Shown here: positions 26,279 through 35,112 of the stretch, one piece after another | Layout of the letters: the number at the start of each line of letters is the position of its first letter | Position numbering within the stretch: the first letter of the stretch is position 1 | Assembly: GCA_030614785.1 (NCBI GenBank) | Contig: JAUWTJ010000017.1 | Location: 1 to 57,849 of the forward strand | Reading direction: 5' to 3' | DNA length: 57,849 bases | From: Alphaproteobacteria bacterium | Lineage (GTDB): Bacteria > Pseudomonadota > Alphaproteobacteria > M2410 | Position numbers and translations under genes: made by a program | The notes under the pieces: model-generated | The model's input: the letters and a program-made list of their open reading frames with translations, nothing else | Database searches by the model: none | Told to the model about the DNA's origin: nothing

Positions 26279-28204
26279 GTGTGCGGTATTACGGCTCTGG
26301 TCAACTTCAGTGCGGCCACAGGATTTGATCCTGATCTGATCCGTCCCATGACGGATGCCATCGCCCACAGGGGGCCGGATGGCGACGGATTTTATTTTTC
26401 TGACGGTGTTGCTCTGGGACACAGGCGGCTGTCGATCATTGATATTGCCGGTGGCCACCAACCGATGCTCACCGCCGACGGGAAAGTTGCCGTCGTCTTC
26501 AATGGCGAGATCTACAATTTCATGTCGCTGCGCAAAGATCTTGAAGACCGGGGCTCGCGCTTTCAAACGCGCTGCGATACCGAGGTCATTCTCGAGGCCT
26601 GGCGGCACTTTGGACCAGACTGTGTCGATCATCTGGGCGGTATGTTTGCCTTCATCCTGTGGGATGAAGAGGCGCAAACGCTGTTCGCGGCGCGCGACCG
26701 GCTTGGCAAGAAACCGCTTTATTACTCTCACTTGCCTGATGGCTCAACGGCGTTTGGTTCAGAGCTCAAGGCGCTCAAGGTGCTGCCGGGGCTCAACCGG
26801 ACGCTTGATCTTTCTGCGGTTGAGGATTTTTTCGCCTATGGCTATGTGCCGGATCCAAAGTCGATTTACGCGCATGTCAAAAAACTTCCCCCTGCGCATC
26901 GCCTGTTGTGGAAGCGGGGCGCCGCGCCGCGCATTGATCGCTATTGGGATCCGACGCTTGAACCGCTTGCGGTGAACCAGCCGGACGCCGAAGCGGACCT
27001 TGTCGAACGGCTGAAACAATCAACGGCCATGCGCCTGATTTCTGATGTGCCGCTTGGCGCTTTTTTGTCGGGCGGTGTTGATTCCAGTGCGATTGTCGCG
27101 CTGATGGCGGAGCAGGGCGGCGAGCCTGTCAAAACATTTTCCATTGGCTTCGGGGCGCGTGAGTTTGACGAAACAGAATATGCCAGGGACATTGCGACCC
27201 GTTACAAGACCGACCATCGGGTCAACCGTGTTGACCCAAACGATTTTTCGATGATCGATCAGCTGGCGGATATTTTTGATGAACCGTTTGGGGATTCTTC
27301 CGCGCTGCCAACCTACCGGGTCTGCGCGGCGGCGCGGCAAGGTGTGACGGTTGCGCTTTCGGGAGACGGCGGGGATGAGCTTTTTGGCGGCTACCGGCGC
27401 TATATGTATCACCGGCACGAAGAAACCCTGCGCCGTAAAATACCCGGCGGACTGCGCCGCGCTGTCTTCAAGCCGCTGGGGCAGATCTATCCCAAGCTCG
27501 ATAGGGCGCCGCGGTTCCTGCGGGCCCGGACGACGTTTCAGGAACTGGGCGGTGATGAGGTCTGGGGCTTTTTCAGCGGTGTTTCGGCAACCGCTGATGA
27601 AACCAGGCTGGCCTTGTTCAGTGACACTTTGAAATGGGATCTGGACGGGTATCACGCGGTCGAGGTTTTGAAGCCCCATTTTGAGCGGGCTGACGGTGAC
27701 GATCCGCTGGCCAGGGCGCAGTATGTTGATTTCCAGACCTGGCTCGCGGGCGGCATTCTTACCAAGGTCGATCGGACCTCGATGGCGGTTTCGCTGGAAG
27801 TGCGTGCGCCGCTGCTTGATCACAGGCTTGCGGAATGGGCCTTGCGCCTTCCAACGGGCCTCAAAATTCAGGGCAGGAACGGCAAGGCCATTCTCAAGTC
27901 GGCGATGGAGACCAGGTTGCCAGGTGATATTCTTTACCGCCCCAAGCAGGGGTTCTCCATGCCGATCACGGACTGGTTCCGGGGTCCCTTGCGCTCACGG
28001 GTCGAGGCCATGGTGAACAATGGTGCGTTGCTGGAGAGCGGGCTGTTTGATCGCAAGGCCTTGCGGGCTCTTGGAGACGAGCATATTTCGGGACGCCGTG
28101 ACCATGCACGCACGCTTTGGCTATTGTTTGTCTTTTCACGATTTCTTGAAAACGAAGCCGGGATAAACTCGGCGACTGGCTCAGCCGATCACATTGTCCG
28201 GTAG
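26279..28204 (+). CDS. XrtA/PEP-CTERM system amidotransferase (asparagine-synthase-like)
   Basis: A 641-residue class II glutamine amidotransferase plus synthetase. The start is a GTG at 26279, which makes the catalytic Cys residue 2 (MCGITALVNF) as required after Met removal. The glutaminase domain shows AHRGPDGDGFY and GHRRLSIID; the synthetase domain has the ATP pyrophosphatase loop FLSGGVDSSAIVAL and the SGDGGDELFGGYRRY motif. This matches the exosortase-A-linked group TIGR03108, presumed to amidate a sugar acid or related residue. It is nine bases after xrtA and surely in its operon. Confidence 0.94.
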   Translation: MCGITALVNFSAATGFDPDLIRPMTDAIAHRGPDGDGFYFSDGVALGHRRLSIIDIAGGHQPMLTADGKVAVVFNGEIYNFMSLRKDLEDRGSRFQTRCDTEVILEAWRHFGPDCVDHLGGMFAFILWDEEAQTLFAARDRLGKKPLYYSHLPDGSTAFGSELKALKVLPGLNRTLDLSAVEDFFAYGYVPDPKSIYAHVKKLPPAHRLLWKRGAAPRIDRYWDPTLEPLAVNQPDAEADLVERLKQSTAMRLISDVPLGAFLSGGVDSSAIVALMAEQGGEPVKTFSIGFGAREFDETEYARDIATRYKTDHRVNRVDPNDFSMIDQLADIFDEPFGDSSALPTYRVCAAARQGVTVALSGDGGDELFGGYRRYMYHRHEETLRRKIPGGLRRAVFKPLGQIYPKLDRAPRFLRARTTFQELGGDEVWGFFSGVSATADETRLALFSDTLKWDLDGYHAVEVLKPHFERADGDDPLARAQYVDFQTWLAGGILTKVDRTSMAVSLEVRAPLLDHRLAEWALRLPTGLKIQGRNGKAILKSAMETRLPGDILYRPKQGFSMPITDWFRGPLRSRVEAMVNNGALLESGLFDRKALRALGDEHISGRRDHARTLWLLFVFSRFLENEAGINSATGSADHIVR

Positions 28205-28235
28205 ACCTCGGGCCCGGTAGATCACAGGCTGGCGA

Positions 28236-28388
28236 TTACAGGCCCAGCAAACTGATAATTCCCAGCCAGCCAAATCCTGCCAGAATGAACCAGATCATCA
28301 GTCCGGCACCCACAGAAACGCGTTCATCGCCCTGGGCATGCCGGGCGCGGGTCTGATCAAGAGGGACAGCTTTGTGGAAACTCATCAT
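28236..28388 (-). CDS. Putative single-pass membrane microprotein in the XrtA locus
   Basis: A 50-residue reading frame. The N-terminal 28 residues are polar and charged (HKAVPLDQTRARHAQGDERV), followed by one transmembrane segment GAGLMIWFILAGFGWLGI and a short hydrophobic end LLGL. The start is the ATG at 28388 (a second ATG follows at once), with GGAATGAG about five bases upstream. It lies between the amidotransferase (convergent, 31 bp) and a glycosyltransferase gene transcribed in the same direction 128 bp upstream. I do not recognise a family. The clean split of polar head and hydrophobic tail and the ribosome site argue for a real gene; conservation is not tested. Confidence 0.6.
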   Translation of the reverse strand: MMSFHKAVPLDQTRARHAQGDERVSVGAGLMIWFILAGFGWLGIISLLGL

Positions 28389-28516
28389 TGTTCTCATTCC
28401 GAATCACTTACGAGTCTAGCTCATTGGAAGATTAGGAAGAGATATTTAATAGAGTCTTAAAGATCTCCCGCAGGATTGTCTAAAATGTGACAATATGCAG
28501 CGCAGACAAGGCAAAT

Positions 28517-29710
28517 TCATCCGCTGCGCGTATGTTGCGCGATGATTTCCCCAAAAAGGTCAATCTGTCCCTGACTTGTTTCGTCCCAGCTGAACGCCTC
28601 GGCATAGGTGCGGGTCTTTGCCCGGTCCGGCAGATTGGCGAGAAGCGCGCCGGCGGCACTGGCAAGCGCTTGCGGCGAGCGTTCGTCTACCACGACGCCC
28701 GCTTCGGGCGCGCCGACGACTTCGCCGGATCCCCAGACATTTGTTGCGATGACTGGCGTGCCGCAGGCCATGGCTTCGAGCAGGACATTGGGCCAGCCTT
28801 CGCGGCTGGAGGCGAGGACCAGTGCGTCTGCGGCGGAGTAGATTTCAGGCAGGCTTTCATGGGGCAGGACCCCGAGAAATGTAACCCGGCTGGTGAGCCC
28901 GAGTTTGTCCGTTAAACGCTCCAGAGCGCGGCGTTCGGGCCCGTCACCGGCGATGAGAAGATCGACACCATCCAGACTTTCGAGCGCCTCGATCACCAGG
29001 TGATGCCCCTTGCGTTCGATCAGGTGGCCGACGCTGAGAAGGGTGGGGCGGGTTAAGCCCAGTTTCTGACGGACCTTGCCGCGTTCGGCCGGTCGGAATG
29101 CTTGCAGGTCGACGCCGTTTCTGAGGACGCGGGTTGGCGGCAGGGTGATGTCCGGCGGGACCATGTCCTCGAGCGCGTCCTTGAGGGCGCCGGCGACGGT
29201 GATGATGCCGCTGGCGCGGGCCGCCGCCCAAAGGATCTGCGCTTTGGGGCTGGCATATTGCGGGATGAGGTTAATGTCGGTGCCCCGTGCGGTAACAGTG
29301 AAGGGCAGATTAAATGTTTGTGCAAGGTGGGCGGCTGCCACGCCATCAGGATAAAAGTAGTGTGCATCAATGAGATCAAAGGGGCCGTGTTCCTCAATGA
29401 TCTGTCCGATGTTGGCACGCACCGAGTTGAACATGAGGCGCGGCGCGGCGTTCATGCCCACTTTGGGGATGTGCAGATAACGGGGATGATGCACGATTAA
29501 TCCGTGTCTTGTTTCTGTTTTGGGCACTCGGGCAAAGTCGGCGTATTTTCCGAAATACTTGTGACGCCATGGAAACCAGGGCACCGGGGCAACCACATGG
29601 GCCGACACCTGACCGGTCCGGACGAGCTGGCGGAGCCGGTTTTCGACAAATATGCCGTGGGTCGGTTGAACGGCATTGGGAAATAAAGTTGAAAAAGTCA
29701 GTATTCGCAT
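28517..29710 (-). CDS. Glycosyltransferase family 4
   Basis: A 397-residue GT-B enzyme. The N-terminal acceptor domain starts ILTFSTLFPNAVQPTHGIFVENRL. The middle has FTVTARGTDINLIPQY, and the C-terminal donor domain has LLSVGHLIERKGHHLVIEAL, IAGDGPERRALE and the E-x7-E motif in SSREGWPNVLLEAMACGTP. It probably adds one sugar of the exopolysaccharide repeat unit; donor and linkage cannot be told. The gene faces away from the 30095 gene across a 384-bp spacer. The ATG at 29710 starts an MRILTFST N-terminus typical of the family. Confidence 0.9.
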   Translation of the reverse strand: MRILTFSTLFPNAVQPTHGIFVENRLRQLVRTGQVSAHVVAPVPWFPWRHKYFGKYADFARVPKTETRHGLIVHHPRYLHIPKVGMNAAPRLMFNSVRANIGQIIEEHGPFDLIDAHYFYPDGVAAAHLAQTFNLPFTVTARGTDINLIPQYASPKAQILWAAARASGIITVAGALKDALEDMVPPDITLPPTRVLRNGVDLQAFRPAERGKVRQKLGLTRPTLLSVGHLIERKGHHLVIEALESLDGVDLLIAGDGPERRALERLTDKLGLTSRVTFLGVLPHESLPEIYSAADALVLASSREGWPNVLLEAMACGTPVIATNVWGSGEVVGAPEAGVVVDERSPQALASAAGALLANLPDRAKTRTYAEAFSWDETSQGQIDLFGEIIAQHTRSG

Positions 29711-29958
29711 GGCTGTTTATTTCAATAAGGCGATATAAGTGGAAGAAAATTGCCTGGTATTTGCAAGGTCTGCAAACCCCGAGCTTTCAAGGTATCTGCG
29801 ACCAAGACAATGGCCAGACATTCGGATTTCCGGTTCAATTTAACGTCGTCAGGATGTATAGTTTGCATTGAGTTGCTGGCGGGCTTGCGTTGTGCGGTCA
29901 AATACCAAATGGTTAATGCTTGCCGGTTGTCCACAGGGATGCATACCAATAAACGGGG

Positions 29959-29991
29959 CGGGAAGACTATTTAAATATCCCGGTTTTTTTT
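29959..29991 (+). terminator. Weak hairpin with T-run in the leader of the 30095 gene
   Basis: CGGGA (29959-29963) pairs with TCCCG (29978-29982) around a 14-base AT-rich loop and is followed by eight T (29984-29991). The stem is only five base pairs, so it is a weak terminator or attenuator candidate about 100 bp before the gene start. Confidence 0.3.
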
Positions 29992-29998
29992 AGCGTTC

Positions 29999-30015
29999 TG
30001 GCATCGAAATTGAAG
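29999..30015 (+). promoter_or_regulatory. Candidate sigma-54 promoter (imperfect)
   Basis: TGGCAT-CGAAA-TTGAAG fits the -24/-12 pattern TGGCAC-N5-TTGCA with intact GG and correct spacing, but GA instead of GC at -12. It is about 80 bp upstream of the priming glycosyltransferase gene. PrsR, encoded 3.6 kb downstream, is a sigma-54 activator, which makes the match worth listing. Confidence 0.25.
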
Positions 30016-30041
30016 ATGAGTGTGAAATTGAAGATGAGTGT
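30006..30041 (+). repeat. Perfect 18-bp tandem duplication
   Basis: GAAATTGAAGATGAGTGT occurs twice in direct succession (30006-30023 and 30024-30041), in the leader 54 bp before the start codon at 30095. The first copy overlaps the -12 part of the sigma-54-like box. It may be a slippage product or paired binding sites. Confidence 0.9.
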
Positions 30042-30094
30042 TGTGTATGAGCTTTGCCGTGGTGGGAGAGCTTAAAGAGTAGTTAGGGGCATGA

Positions 30095-31528
30095 ATGCTG
30101 AAAGTTTTTCGGCACTTTCTCGTCGTTCCAGTATCGTTGCTGGCGATTGCTGAGACAGCGCTTTTTCTCGTTGTGATTACAGGCCTGCAGGCTGTCGGAT
30201 CCAGGACGTTCCTGGCGACCAATGCCCCTGATGTGATCCGGCCTTATGTGGTTTTGTTTTTGACGGGACTGACGTTTGTCTGTCTTGCGGCAGCCGGACT
30301 CTATAACAGAGATGTCTTTATCGAGGCGCGAACCTTCTTTCAGAGGGCCGGGGTCGCTCTCTTGCTTGTGATCTTCACAGCTCTTGTGATCTTTCCGATT
30401 TACGGCCTGTTTGATCCGGTGACCGTCGAGTGGTATCTCGGGCTGCTGTCCTTTACCCTCCTCATTCACTATCCGCTGATGATCATTCTGCGATTTGGCC
30501 TGGTTGCCTTTTCCGGCGTGGATATGTTCAAGCGACGCGTGATCGTTGTTGGTGACGGGGTCCTGTCAGGAAAGGTTCGCCAACTGATTGAAAACCGCGG
30601 CCAGGCCCATCTGACTTCGGTCGGGTTTATCAACCGCGATACGTTTAGTGAACTTGCCGGGAAGAATGAACCGGTGTCCGAGCAGGGCGATTTGCACAAC
30701 TCGACCCTGGGTCAGGACAGCGCCCTGCTGCGCTTTGCCATGGACAACAAGGTGGACGAAATTGTTGTCGCCTCGCGGGAGCGGCGCGGTTTGCCGGTCT
30801 GGCAGCTCTTGCAATGCCGGATGGCCGGGGTTGCGGTGACTGATTATATGACATTCTGGGAACGTGAGTCTGGCGAGATTGACATTGATGAGGTCAAGCC
30901 CAGCTGGCTTGCCCTGTCGGATGGTTTTGACCGCCACTGGATGAGACGCGCGGTGAAACGGCTTTTTGATATTGTTGTGTCGGCAAGCTTTTTGATCGTT
31001 GTGGCGCCGGTGATGCTGGCGGCGGCCCTTTTTATTAAACTGGAAAGCCCTGGTCCGGTCTTCTATCGCCAGACCCGTGTTGGCGAAGGCGGGCGGCACT
31101 TTGATATCATCAAGTTCAGATCGATGAGTGTTAATGCCGAACAGGATGGTGTGCCGCAATGGGCGGTCAAGAATGATGCGCGCGTGACCCGGGTTGGCAC
31201 TGTCATCCGCAAATTGCGGATCGACGAAATACCGCAGATTCTCAATGTTCTGAAGGGCGAGATGAGTTTTATCGGACCTAGACCGGAACGTCCCTATTTT
31301 GTTGATACTCTTTGTGCGGAGATACCGCTTTATGCGGTTCGTCACAACGTCAAACCGGGCATTACCGGATGGGCTCAGGTCAATTACCCCTATGGTGCCT
31401 CGATTGATGATGCGCGCCGGAAACTCACCTTTGACCTTTACTACGTAAAGAATGAAAACCTGTTCCTCGATCTCGTCATTCTGCTACAAACGGTCAGGGT
31501 TGTTATAATGCTTGCCGGATCTCGGTGA
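30095..31528 (+). CDS. Priming polyprenyl glycosylphosphotransferase, EpsB-like (TIGR03013 type, XrtA-associated)
   Basis: A 477-residue membrane enzyme that transfers the first sugar-phosphate to the lipid carrier. Four N-terminal transmembrane helices (about residues 8-150) precede a Rossmann-like domain (VIVVGDGVLSGKVRQLI). The C-terminal catalytic domain begins at a membrane-entry helix (KRLFDIVVSASFLIVVAPVM) and contains KFRSM, LRKLRIDEIPQ-type and SFIGPRPERPYFV motifs and GITGWAQVNYPYG. The match to the exosortase-A subgroup is good. The start is the ATG at 30095 with AGGGG upstream. It is followed 13 bases later by prsK. Confidence 0.94.
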   Translation: MLKVFRHFLVVPVSLLAIAETALFLVVITGLQAVGSRTFLATNAPDVIRPYVVLFLTGLTFVCLAAAGLYNRDVFIEARTFFQRAGVALLLVIFTALVIFPIYGLFDPVTVEWYLGLLSFTLLIHYPLMIILRFGLVAFSGVDMFKRRVIVVGDGVLSGKVRQLIENRGQAHLTSVGFINRDTFSELAGKNEPVSEQGDLHNSTLGQDSALLRFAMDNKVDEIVVASRERRGLPVWQLLQCRMAGVAVTDYMTFWERESGEIDIDEVKPSWLALSDGFDRHWMRRAVKRLFDIVVSASFLIVVAPVMLAAALFIKLESPGPVFYRQTRVGEGGRHFDIIKFRSMSVNAEQDGVPQWAVKNDARVTRVGTVIRKLRIDEIPQILNVLKGEMSFIGPRPERPYFVDTLCAEIPLYAVRHNVKPGITGWAQVNYPYGASIDDARRKLTFDLYYVKNENLFLDLVILLQTVRVVIMLAGSR

Positions 31529-31541
31529 GGGATACTTTCTC

Positions 31542-33707
31542 ATGGAACTGATAGCCACAATCGGTACCATCTTCTGCGCAGTATCCTATCTGGCGTTGGC
31601 CGGTCTTGCGTTGGCCGGGCGCACGCGGGCAGATCACATCTGGTGGCTGGTCGCGGCGAGCGGACTTACCGTCTTGTGGTCTCTCAGCCATTTGTTTGAA
31701 ACCCGTGCGTTTGTGATGCTTTACGCTCCGGCAGTGTTGATGCTGGATGTCCTGCGGGGCTACGCCTGGGTCGGATTTCTGGCGGCCCTGTCCGGGCTTT
31801 CCGACGGCAGCAACGCCGGTAACGGGCGCGAAGGCCTGGATCGGTGGCTCAAGGGGCTTGTTCTGGTGGCGGTCATTCTGCCGGGTCTGGCGGTCCTGGG
31901 CGGTTTTGCAGTGGAGATTTTTCCGGCTCTTTATGGTTTTCAGGCGTTGTCGGCCTTTCTCAGCGGAACCGGCATGCTGCTGCTCTTGATCGTGGGGCTG
32001 CTTTTGCTGGAGAACCTTTATCGCAATGCCGGAGCAGACCAGCGTTGGGGAACCCGCTATCTGTGTCTGGGACTTTGTCTGTTCTTTGTTTACGATTTTT
32101 TCTTTTATGCAGAGAGCCTTCTGTTCAAGCGATTTGATACAGAGCTTTCTGATGCGCGCCCCTATGTGACCGGCCTTGCGGGGCCGCTGATTGCCCTGTC
32201 GCTGGCTCGGGTGAGGTTTTGGGCGGTTGACCTTCATGTGTCGCGTCAGGTTGTTTTTCAGTCCGCGACGCTTGTCGGTGTCGGGGTCTATCTCATCGTC
32301 ATGTCGATGGTTGGTTACTGGATCCGCCAGTTTGGAGGAGAAGCCGGAACGGTTTTTCAGATCGCCTTTCTTGCCCTTGCGGGCATTATGTTGCTGGCGA
32401 TTTTAGCCTCGGGAAGTTTTCGCTCACGGCTGAGACTGTTTATCGCGCGGCACTTTTACAGTTCGAAATATGATTATCGAGAGGAATGGCTTCGGTTTAT
32501 CACGACGCTCGGATCAGGTGAGGAAAGCTCCAGTATAGCCCAGCGGATCGTTTGGGCCGTGGCGCCGATTGTTGACAGTACAGCCGCAGCGCTCTGGGTA
32601 ACGGATCGCGCGGCCGGTGCCTTGCGCCCTGTCGTTTCGTGGAACTATGGAGACAGCCTGAAACCTCTTGAACTCGATGATCTCTTTGTCAGGAGCATAC
32701 GGGAGACTGGCAATGTGATCGTTCTGGATGAGACGTCGCGGGGCTCGAAAATTGATGTGTTGGTGCCGGACTGGATCACTTCACAGCGTGACACCTGGCT
32801 CATCCTGCCGTTGATCTATCGTGGCCGGATGAACGGGATATTGTTGCTTGGCCAGCCCCGCGCGCCGCGTGCACTTGATTTTGAGGATCGCAATCTGCTG
32901 TCTACCGTTGCCAGTCAGGCGGCGAGTTACCTGGCCGAAGATCGGGCCGCTGGCGCGCTGGCGGATGCGCGCAAGATGGAAGAATTCAATCAACGGTTCA
33001 CGTTTGTCGCCCATGATTTGAAAAACATCGTCAACCAGCTGTCCATGCTTGTTGCCAATGCAACGCGGCACGCCGACAATCCGGACTTTCAAAAAGACAT
33101 GGTCACGACTGTTACCAATTCTGTTGATCGAATGAATGGCATGATGAAGAACCTGACCACCCGCTCCGAGGCAGCCGTGGTGCCGGACGGTATTGAAACG
33201 TTGAATATTCCCGTTTTTGACCTCGTGGAGGCTCTCAGTGACTTCGCCTCGGACTGGCAAGCGCAGGGCGCGCGGGTGCGATTTGATCATGACGGCGGCG
33301 CGCTCAGTATTGCTACAAAGCGCGATGTATTGGTGTCGGCCTTGAACCATATGGTACAAAATGCCATTGATGCGACCGGACCGGCAAGTTTGGTCCGGGT
33401 TTTGCTAGTGAGAGGTGAGAGGAGCTTTAGTGTCGAGGTGATCGATACCGGGCCAGGAATGGAGCCGGACTTTGTGGAAAGCGTATTCTTTAAGCCGTTC
33501 GGGACAACACGCGAAGGCGGCTACGGTATTGGCGGGTTCCAGATTCGCAGCCAAATTCGTGATCTTGGCGCCAGGCTGGAGGTGTTTTCGACCCCCGGGC
33601 AGGGCACAACTATCAGAGTGACCTTTCCGTTGGAGAAATTTGCAGAGAAAACGAGTCCTCTTACTGATATTGATCACCCTCATACTGAAATTGATCAAAG
33701 GACCTGA
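31542..33707 (+). CDS. prsK: PEP-CTERM system sensor histidine kinase PrsK
   Basis: A 721-residue membrane histidine kinase. About nine transmembrane helices span residues 1-305. A GAF-type domain (about 315-475) precedes the H-box FVAHDLKNIVNQL with phosphoacceptor His491. The ATPase domain has N-box HMVQNAIDAT, G1 DTGPGMEPDF and G2 GGYGIGGF. This layout with the H-D-L-K-N box is typical of PrsK. The start is the ATG at 31542; a TTG at 31512 would overlap the previous gene. Its stop TGA overlaps the prsR start (TGATG), so the pair is translationally coupled. The signal it reads is unknown. Confidence 0.93.
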   Translation: MELIATIGTIFCAVSYLALAGLALAGRTRADHIWWLVAASGLTVLWSLSHLFETRAFVMLYAPAVLMLDVLRGYAWVGFLAALSGLSDGSNAGNGREGLDRWLKGLVLVAVILPGLAVLGGFAVEIFPALYGFQALSAFLSGTGMLLLLIVGLLLLENLYRNAGADQRWGTRYLCLGLCLFFVYDFFFYAESLLFKRFDTELSDARPYVTGLAGPLIALSLARVRFWAVDLHVSRQVVFQSATLVGVGVYLIVMSMVGYWIRQFGGEAGTVFQIAFLALAGIMLLAILASGSFRSRLRLFIARHFYSSKYDYREEWLRFITTLGSGEESSSIAQRIVWAVAPIVDSTAAALWVTDRAAGALRPVVSWNYGDSLKPLELDDLFVRSIRETGNVIVLDETSRGSKIDVLVPDWITSQRDTWLILPLIYRGRMNGILLLGQPRAPRALDFEDRNLLSTVASQAASYLAEDRAAGALADARKMEEFNQRFTFVAHDLKNIVNQLSMLVANATRHADNPDFQKDMVTTVTNSVDRMNGMMKNLTTRSEAAVVPDGIETLNIPVFDLVEALSDFASDWQAQGARVRFDHDGGALSIATKRDVLVSALNHMVQNAIDATGPASLVRVLLVRGERSFSVEVIDTGPGMEPDFVESVFFKPFGTTREGGYGIGGFQIRSQIRDLGARLEVFSTPGQGTTIRVTFPLEKFAEKTSPLTDIDHPHTEIDQRT

Positions 33708-35062
33708 TGAGCGAACCAAAACGCAAGATCCTCGTTGTCGAAGACGATCCGGGTATTCAGAGCCAGATGAAATGGGCGCTGGATGATCTGGATGTTTTTG
33801 TTGCCAGTGATCGCCCCGAGGCGCTGGCCATTCTCCGCAGGGAGGAGCCCAGGGTTATCATCCTTGATCTGGGAATGCCGCCGGATGAGGCCGGTGTGAC
33901 CGAGGGTCTTGCGGCCCTCGAGGAAGCCCTGCGGCTTGATCCGTCAACCAAGGTGATTGTTGCATCAGGAAATTCAGAGCGCGTTCATGCGGTTGAGGCG
34001 GTGCGTCTCGGAGCCTATGACTATTGTTCCAAACCGGTTGATATTGATGCTCTGAAACTCATCATTGAGCGCGCCTTTCATCTTTATGATCTGGAGGTCG
34101 ACTATGATCGCCTCGCACAGGAAAAAACGGCAGAGCCCTTTGAGGGGGTCATCGCGTCGAGTTCAACCATGCTGAAGATTTGTAAAGGCATTGAGAAGGT
34201 CGCCAGCGCCGATGTCAGCGTAATTTTTACCGGTGAAAGCGGAACTGGCAAGGAAGTGATGGCTAAAGCCCTGCACCGATTGAGTAGCCGCGCGACAGGT
34301 CCTTTTGTTGCTATCAATTGTGCAGCGATACCGGAAAATTTACTGGAGAGCGAACTCTTTGGCCACGAAAAAGGGGCCTTCACCGGCGCGGTCCAGAGGC
34401 AGCTTGGCAAGGTTGAGGGCGCCGATGGCGGGACATTGTTTCTTGATGAGATTGGCGACATGCCACTTGCCTTGCAATCCAAGGTCCTGCGGTTTTTGCA
34501 GGAACGTCAATTTGAACGGGTTGGCGGGCGAACCTCAATCAAGGTTGATGTCAGACTGGTTTCGGCGACCAATATGAACCTGGAGGACGCCATTGCCGAC
34601 GGCCGGTTTCGGGAAGACCTTTTTTATCGCCTCAATGAAATCTCTTTCCATATTCCGCCGCTGCGCGAGCGCACGGGCGATACGGGGCTGCTGGCCAAAT
34701 TCTATCTGGCCAAATTTGCGGCTCTCTATGGGAAGAAAAACCGAGGGTTTACCGAAGAAGCCCGGGGGGCAATTGACGCTTACGCATGGCCCGGCAATGT
34801 TCGGGAGCTTGAAAATAAACTGAAGCGTGCCGTGGTCATGTCCGAGGATGCACCGATCGAACCTGATGACCTCGATCTGCAAATGGGGGAAGGTGATTTT
34901 GTCTTTCCTACTTTGAAGCAGGTCCGCGAGAGGGCGGAGCGGGAACTTATCGAGCGGGCGCTGACCACAAGTGATACTAATGTAACCCAGGCGGCAAAGT
35001 TGCTCGGCGTATCAAGACCAACACTCTACGAATTGATGAAATCTCTGGGGATGAAGGCCTGA
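33707..35062 (+). CDS. prsR: PEP-CTERM-box sigma-54-dependent response regulator PrsR
   Basis: A 451-residue NtrC-type activator. The receiver domain has the acidic pair VEDDP and phosphoacceptor Asp54 in IILDLGMPPD. The AAA+ domain has Walker A GESGTGKE, the sigma-54 contact loop GAFTGA at residues 223-228, and Walker B GGTLFLDEIGD. The Fis-type helix-turn-helix is at the C-terminus (NVTQAAKLLGVSRPTLYELM). With PrsK it forms the two-component system that activates sigma-54 promoters of PEP-CTERM and EPS genes in other bacteria. The overlap with prsK confirms the pairing. Confidence 0.95.
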   Translation: MSEPKRKILVVEDDPGIQSQMKWALDDLDVFVASDRPEALAILRREEPRVIILDLGMPPDEAGVTEGLAALEEALRLDPSTKVIVASGNSERVHAVEAVRLGAYDYCSKPVDIDALKLIIERAFHLYDLEVDYDRLAQEKTAEPFEGVIASSSTMLKICKGIEKVASADVSVIFTGESGTGKEVMAKALHRLSSRATGPFVAINCAAIPENLLESELFGHEKGAFTGAVQRQLGKVEGADGGTLFLDEIGDMPLALQSKVLRFLQERQFERVGGRTSIKVDVRLVSATNMNLEDAIADGRFREDLFYRLNEISFHIPPLRERTGDTGLLAKFYLAKFAALYGKKNRGFTEEARGAIDAYAWPGNVRELENKLKRAVVMSEDAPIEPDDLDLQMGEGDFVFPTLKQVRERAERELIERALTTSDTNVTQAAKLLGVSRPTLYELMKSLGMKA

Positions 35063-35112
35063 GGTTCCCAAGCTGGACCCGCAGAGCCTTTTTTGAGGAA
35101 AGGAAGAGCGAA

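Larger units (their letters stand above)
29711..30094. promoter_or_regulatory. 384-bp spacer between divergent glycosyltransferase genes
   Basis: No gene I can support; short readings on both strands lack ribosome sites or recognisable content. The spacer is clearly AT-richer than its flanks and must hold the promoters for the minus-strand gene (28517-29710) and for the plus-strand prs run. Its right third holds a weak hairpin with T-run, a sigma-54-like box and an 18-bp tandem repeat, listed separately. Confidence 0.5.

Noticed and set aside
29750-29974. 74-codon frame in the spacer before the priming enzyme gene
   Set aside because: No ribosome site, no membrane segment or motif, and it ends before the terminator-like hairpin; it is more likely non-coding.
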